64,000 nucleotides of DNA from Ctenosaura bakeri (Eukaryota > Chordata > Lepidosauria > Squamata > Iguanidae): the NCBI GenBank assembly GCA_948474755.1, contig CAOLHI010001433.1, positions 124,001 through 188,000 of the forward strand, in the 5' to 3' direction. Under the pieces are notes generated by a model that had not been told where the DNA came from, ran no database searches, and saw only the letters and a list, made by a program, of their open reading frames with translations. Both the position numbers and the translations under genes were made by a program. This document shows, one piece after another, positions 59,260-64,000 of this stretch (positions are counted from its first letter, which is position 1; every line of letters starts with the position of its first letter).

Positions 59260-59350
59260 CCTCTGAAGATGCCAGTCACAGCTGCAGGTGAAACGTCAGG
59301 AGAAAATACTAATAGAACACGGCCTCAAAGCCCGGAAAACCCACAACAAC
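59260..59350 (+). repeat. Dispersed repeat end, inverted partner of the tandem unit
   Basis: gatgccagtcacagctgcag, gtgaaacgtcaggagaaaat and cccggaaaacccacaacaac. The last piece is the reverse of gttgtgggttttccggg in the tandem unit. Confidence 0.65.
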
Positions 59351-59354
59351 CAAG

Positions 59355-59700
59355 AGTTGTTGTTGTTTGCTGTCAAGGTGCCTTTGACTTTTGGGGTGAC
59401 CCTAGGACCTCCCCATCACCCTGTCAATCCACAGACCTTCTCTGGTCTCATAAACTCAAGGCAGCCATGGCTTCCTTGACTGGCACCCTTCCCCTGTCGT
59501 GCGGTCTCCCTCTTTTCCTGCAGCCTTCCATTTTACCAAGCATTATCACCTTCCCCAGTGGGTCACGTCATCTCATGATATTTCCAAAGCTTCTAGTCAT
59601 CTTGGCTTCTAGGAAGGGTTCAGGCTTCCTTTGCTCTCAGACCCTTTCATTTGCCTTTTTAGCAGTCAAGAGTATCCAGAGAAATGTTAGGCCTTTTGGC
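59355..59700 (-). mobile_element. RTE/BovB LINE 3' fragment
   Basis: gttgttgttgtttgctgtca, then ccaagcattatcaccttccc, agtgggtcacgtcatctcat, ccaaagcttctagtcatctt. Minus orientation, 5' truncated. Confidence 0.8.
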
Positions 59701-60059
59701 TGCTCTCTCAGAGAACCCCCCTCATTGGAAAAAAGGTGATTTGGCAAAAAAATAGATTATTCCTGCTATTAAGACCCGGTAGGAGTGGCCGTTTTGTATT
59801 GCAAGAAGCTGCTTGCTTTCACCCCGAAACCATCATGTCAGAGAAGTTCAAAGCTAGACGTGGCCTTCTAGCTTTGCTTGGGGGAAGCTACCAAAAATTC
59901 TTCTCCAGACCTCTGTCCACTTCTGGTTAAAACCGTTGTCTCACCGTGTTTTTCCTTGAGTCTAGGATCTTGGCTTGGTTGTTGGCATGGTTTTGATGCC
60001 AAAGTATCTCTCTGCCTCCTTCTTTTTCCCTCTCTTTCTCTCTTATCTCCTTCTTTCTT

Positions 60060-60315
60060 TGCTCTCCCTGAGCTGGAGATGGGCCCGGCTGGGGCTGTGG
60101 CAGGATCTATACGGGCTAATGATAAATGTAATTGTGTGCAGCAGTGATCGAGGGCCGCTGGAGCCTCGTTGTCACACACAATTATTGTCCCCCACCGTTC
60201 AGTCTGCGTTTGCTCGTTCCCCCGGTGATTTGGATCCCAGTTAACTAATGGCACGGTAGCCTGGACATAAATTGCCTTTGACGGAAGGTTTAATTCCGAC
60301 AGTTTAAAATCTCAG
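60060..60315. other. Repeat-free island, candidate regulatory region
   Basis: acgggctaatgataaatgta, attgtgtgcagcagtgatcg, acacacaattattgtccccc, ggacataaattgcctttgac, ggtttaattccgacagttta. Confidence 0.4.
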
Positions 60316-60689
60316 CTGCCCCCAGAGTTTGTTTACGGGGCGCATCAGTGTCTTTTTTTCCTTTCCTCTCCCCAAGACAAAAAAAACACAAAAACCCTGT
60401 CTCCTGGCATTTATTCCTAGAGACGGAGACAACTACGTTTTGGTTGATCAAGGGGATTTTGTTGCTTTGAATTTAACGAGGGAGATTCAGATTCAAGGGA
60501 GAGGTGGGTCTGTCACAAGAAAATAAACTCAGGGAGGTGGGGTGAGCAGAGTATTTATTAAACATCACATTAGATGTCTTTTCAAGGGGTCTGCTCTGTT
60601 TTGGAAGAGGGGGAGTTCTAGAAAGGATCCCAGGAAGGGATAGATTTCCATCTCGGCTCCTTCCACTTAGCACTACGGGAAGCCAGAGC

Positions 60690-61085
60690 GGGGAGTTATT
60701 GAGCCTGGCGAGATGGGGAAAGAAATAACGCTCCGATTTACTTAGAGATACCGGTTCTTATTGCCGTAATCCTAATGAAAGCAGTAAACAGCCCCACATT
60801 AGCGGGGAGATTTATACGGGAGCAGCGTTAAACATCTAGGAGCAGGCTCCGCGTCTCTGTCCCTGGACGGAACGGCGCGCCTTTCCCCGCTCGGAGCGAT
60901 CAATACCGTTATGAACGCTGCTTATAAATTTGGAAGCTTTAGGCTGGATGCATCCGCCTTTACGCTTGGATATAAATCAGCCACCTTTTGCGAAAGAAGG
61001 GTTGGCTGCACGCGGGGCCATAAATCCTGCAGCCCACTAAGCTCTCGTTCTCCTAGGGAACAGGGGGATTACCGCTTCCCAACCA
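60690..61085. other. Repeat-free island, candidate regulatory region
   Basis: gaaataacgctccgatttac, attgccgtaatcctaatgaa, cacattagcggggagattta, gatcaataccgttatgaacg, ggatataaatcagccacctt. Confidence 0.4.
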
Positions 61086-61853
61086 GTGCCTTTGTGTGAA
61101 GCACTCACTGGGGAAGAGCTGTAAAATGAAGCCCTCCATACGTGCCCCCCATCCCCACTCCGATCCTCTACAGCCACCCTTTTCCTCGTGCACTTGCCCC
61201 CATCTCCCTCTTTTCTATTCAAGGCCATAATTCTGGGGAACCGTTTTCTCCTGTGGTTACAGCGGGGAGGAGAGAGATGTATGCCAAAGAAATGTGTGCA
61301 AGGTGTGCGGGGGGGGGGTTGTCTTTATAATTATTTTATGAACTGAGCCCGTCATGTTGGCGGTAGGGAGGTTAGTTTTTAATTCCAGAAAGCTCCAGCA
61401 AGCTCTTGGTGGGTTTGAGAGTTTTAATGTGGTTGGGCTCTTGCCATTGTGCCTTTCAGCTGTGCGTCTTCTTGAAGGATCTGCCTTCCCCTTCTCTCTT
61501 TTTCTCTCTCGATGCCACCCCCACACTTTAAAAAAAAAAAGAGTTATCTTTTCTCTCCTTCTACAATATCTCCTATTCTCCCCCATGTCTCTAAGCTCTG
61601 CCTGCCCCTGTGGGTGCATATCTACAACACAGGCTTGTCTTGGTGTTATTTATACCAGCTTAACGAAGGCTTCTTCCCTCTGAAGAACTGGTGTGCAGAA
61701 CGAGTGATGAGAACTTTTCTGCCGGAGATCTGAAGGGCTACATTTCTCGGGAGCGTAGGTACCCTTCCCCAGCTAATACCCCTAGGAATACTTCCTTTTT
61801 CGAAAGGGTAGGGGAAAGCTCAGCCCAACTGGCATAAAAAGCAAATATAAATA
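61086..61853. other. Intron after exon 38, unassigned part
   Basis: No gene or repeat recognised apart from short G and A runs (61309-61319, 61529-61540). Confidence 0.45.
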
Positions 61854-62226
61854 CAGTTGGAGCATCCCCAGTCTGAAAATCCAAGATGTTCCACAATCTA
61901 AAACTTTTTGAGTCGGGAATGAGGCATGGTGCCAAACAATCATGGCTTGTCCACGTGGGTGACTGAAATGGAGATGCTTTTGCTTTTTCACGGTTCAGTG
62001 TGCACGAACTTTGTTTCGTGCACAAAATTACTAAAAGCGTTGCGTAAAATTACCTTCAGGCTAGGTGTTAACATGTATATGGAGCATAAATTGATTTCGT
62101 CTTTAAACTTGGCTCCTGTTGCCAAGAGATCTCATTGCGTATGTGCAGATATTCCACATCTGGAAGAAAAATGCGAAATCCAGAACACTCCTGGTCCCGA
62201 GCATTTCAGATAAGGGCTACTCAGCA
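61854..62226. mobile_element. Tigger-like DNA element
   Basis: cagttggagcatccccagtc start after TA, and cagataagggctactcag end. Internal cgtgcacaaaattactaaaa and attaccttcaggctaggtgt fit known short Tigger-type elements. Confidence 0.8.
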
Positions 62227-63329
62227 TTTATATATTTGGACATCACTGTGGTTAGCTGAGAGTCAGAATCCATGTTTTGCGTGCAAAAGATCTTGAGTTC
62301 ATGCCTCATCATTTTCAGATGGTGGAGGGCAGCCACACTCCCAAATGCCTTGGAATGCCACCTAGAGGGCAGGAGGTTAATTTCATATTTTTGGGACCTT
62401 TTTACCCACACCAAGTGACCCAGAAGTCAACGAAGATAGATGGGACAGACTCCTGTCTCAAATCTTGAAGGACCTTTCCTTGTCAGCACCTTGTGGGCAC
62501 CTGTGTCCTAACTGGGTGCAAGACAGCTTCCCAGTGGGGTGGGTGGATGGACCCTAGTGGGGGGACTTCCTAGAAGAAGACAGTTTGGGAAAGGAGGAAG
62601 TTTGGTGAGGGAGAAAGTGTTGGTGAAAGCTGGAGAGGGTTGACAGTGAAAGCTGGAGAGGGTTGACAGTGTTTTTGCTCTGCCCCCTCCGCCGCCGTCC
62701 CTGGGGACCACGGCGGTTTCCCGGCGCACGGCTGTAAGCGGAGCCTTGGGGACAGGAACATATTGTGAGAATAGAGAACGACATTGCGGCAATGAGGGAT
62801 GGTTTACAAAAATAGGTTGAAGCTGATGGCTGGGGATGCTTAGAAGGACCTCCTCGCAGGCAGCTCAGCGGCAGTCGCCCACCCCGAGGCTGGCAAAGCC
62901 CTTCTGTGAAAAGCAGGAGGTTTTCTCCCTCTCCGCAGGGAGATGGATTTGAACGTTGTGCAGAGAGAGAGAGAGAGAGGCATGCACAAGCTGTTCTGTT
63001 TAAAACACACTCTCCTAACCATAATCTTCGTCATGTCTTGGCGAACAGAGGCTGGAGTTGGCTGATCGCGGTGTCGGTTTGGCCTGCGTCGCGGTTGCGC
63101 CGTGATCTGTAGGCTTCGCTTGCTTTTACCTGGGAAATGAAGGTTTGGTAGATTTTTAATTCTTCCAGAAGATACCCTACTGGAAGCAGCAAGGGACTGA
63201 AAGATCTGTGGATAAGCAGTAAGGGTAGTAGAGTTGCTTTCCAACCTTTCTTGACCCCCAAAAAACAATACCGTTTTCTTCCCAGTTGGCGCGACTTGGT
63301 ATAGTTGTGAGAATCTAAAGGAGGGGAGA
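62227..63329. other. Intron after exon 38, unassigned part
   Basis: Contains a 23-bp direct duplication (gtgaaagctggagagggttg) near 62624-62671 and an (AG)n run at 62962-62979. No exon recognised. Confidence 0.5.
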
Positions 63330-63334
63330 GCAAG

Positions 63335-63510
63335 GTCTGGCCTGCCCAGATGTGGTTGGACTGCACTTCCCATCAGCCCAAGCTAGCACAGATGTGAATG
63401 GAGGATGCTGGGATTTGCATCCAGGAGGCCACAGGTTGCTCACCGCCTGAGCCAAAGATTGGCTCCTCTGGATTGGATTGGGCTGCAGTCCCCATCAGTC
63501 CTAACTGGGG
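63335..63510. repeat. Palindromic dispersed repeat, about one and a half copies
   Basis: ggactgcacttcccatcagc, ggatgctgggatttgcatcc, aggccacaggttgctcaccg, then ggctgcagtccccatcagtc. Confidence 0.65.
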
Positions 63511-63756
63511 ATGGAAAGAATAGTTGAGATTATTCATTCCTAGGTCTAAAAAGAGGTTTCCTGACTTGTTGGAATCCCTGCTGGGAAAAGTAATAGATGG
63601 TTGAGGATTTTGCAGATTTCTCCCAATATTCAAATCTTCCAATGTGTTGCAGAAGAATTACTGTGAGGAGGTTGTACCTAAAAAAACCTTCTGTTTTCTA
63701 TACAGAAAATAGAATGGGGATGGCATGGAATAATTCCTCCACAGCTCTGTGGGACT

Positions 63757-63905
63757 TGTAAATTGTTGTGGTGTCCCTTCAAGTCATTTCAGACTTACAG
63801 GAACCCGGAGGTATACCCATCATCAGGTTTTTCCTGGCAGAATTTATTCAGAGGTGGGCTGCCCTTGCCTCCCTCTGAGGCTGAGAGGGTGTGACTTCGA
63901 GAACA
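63757..63905 (-). mobile_element. tRNA-type squamate SINE, 3' part
   Basis: attgttgtggtgtcccttca, agtcatttcagacttacagg, ggctgcccttgcctccctct, gaggctgagagggtgtgact. Confidence 0.85.
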
Positions 63906-64000
63906 TTCTCCCACAGTGAAATGAAAAACCATAGTAGTTATTCATCCTTGCATGTGAGGCCAAAATGCTCAAGGATTTATATCTATAGTTCTGTAGGCCT

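Noticed and set aside
58706..64000. Search for the final MYO18A exons (acidic tail) and for a neighbouring gene
   Set aside because: No open frame in this stretch resembles the known tail or any protein I recognise.

Overview
The window is a piece of a vertebrate nuclear genome, most likely a squamate reptile (lizard-like). The dispersed repeats point there: many tRNA-headed SINEs ending in an AACAAC tail, several 3' ends of RTE/BovB LINEs, a cluster of 5S-rRNA-derived SINEs, CR1/L2 fragments and Tigger-like DNA elements. This combination is typical of squamates. The species cannot be named from the sequence alone, and no repeat or protein search could be run.

One gene accounts for all coding sequence I can support: MYO18A (unconventional myosin XVIIIa), on the + strand from 1602 to 58705. 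I resolved 38 coding exons, all with AG acceptors and GT donors and compatible phases. They total 4,880 nt, or 1,626 codons plus two bases. Residue numbers below count from the first codon in the window (Ala at 1602). The gene is cut at both ends. The exons for the N-terminal KE-rich and PDZ region lie to the left. The last exons, for the acidic non-helical tail, lie to the right, because the exon ending at 58705 stops in the middle of a Leu codon.

Layout: 1-1601 is upstream intron. 1602-2437 carries the linker and SH3-like start of the motor. 2544-28694 carries the motor domain, with P-loop at 3253, switch I at 4511 and switch II at 12830. 28629-30909 carries the end of the converter and the single IQ-like neck. 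34052-58705 carries a long coiled-coil tail. 58706-64000 is the start of the next intron. The nucleotide-binding motifs are the altered class XVIII versions, so this is expected to be an actin tether or scaffold and not a strong ATPase motor.

The non-coding part is introns filled with retroposons, small palindromic DNA elements, microsatellites and minisatellites. Several repeat-free, CpG- and TAAT-containing islands could be conserved regulatory elements. The most interesting items are a 12-nt microexon (8767-8778) in loop 4 of the motor, with two TGCATG motifs just upstream and a CU tract downstream; a hairpin DNA element inserted into a SINE (23547-23700); a run of three 5S-derived SINE pieces (20804-21320); and a dispersed palindromic repeat whose arms match the ZNF143/THAP11-type motif. 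I found no new multi-gene system here.
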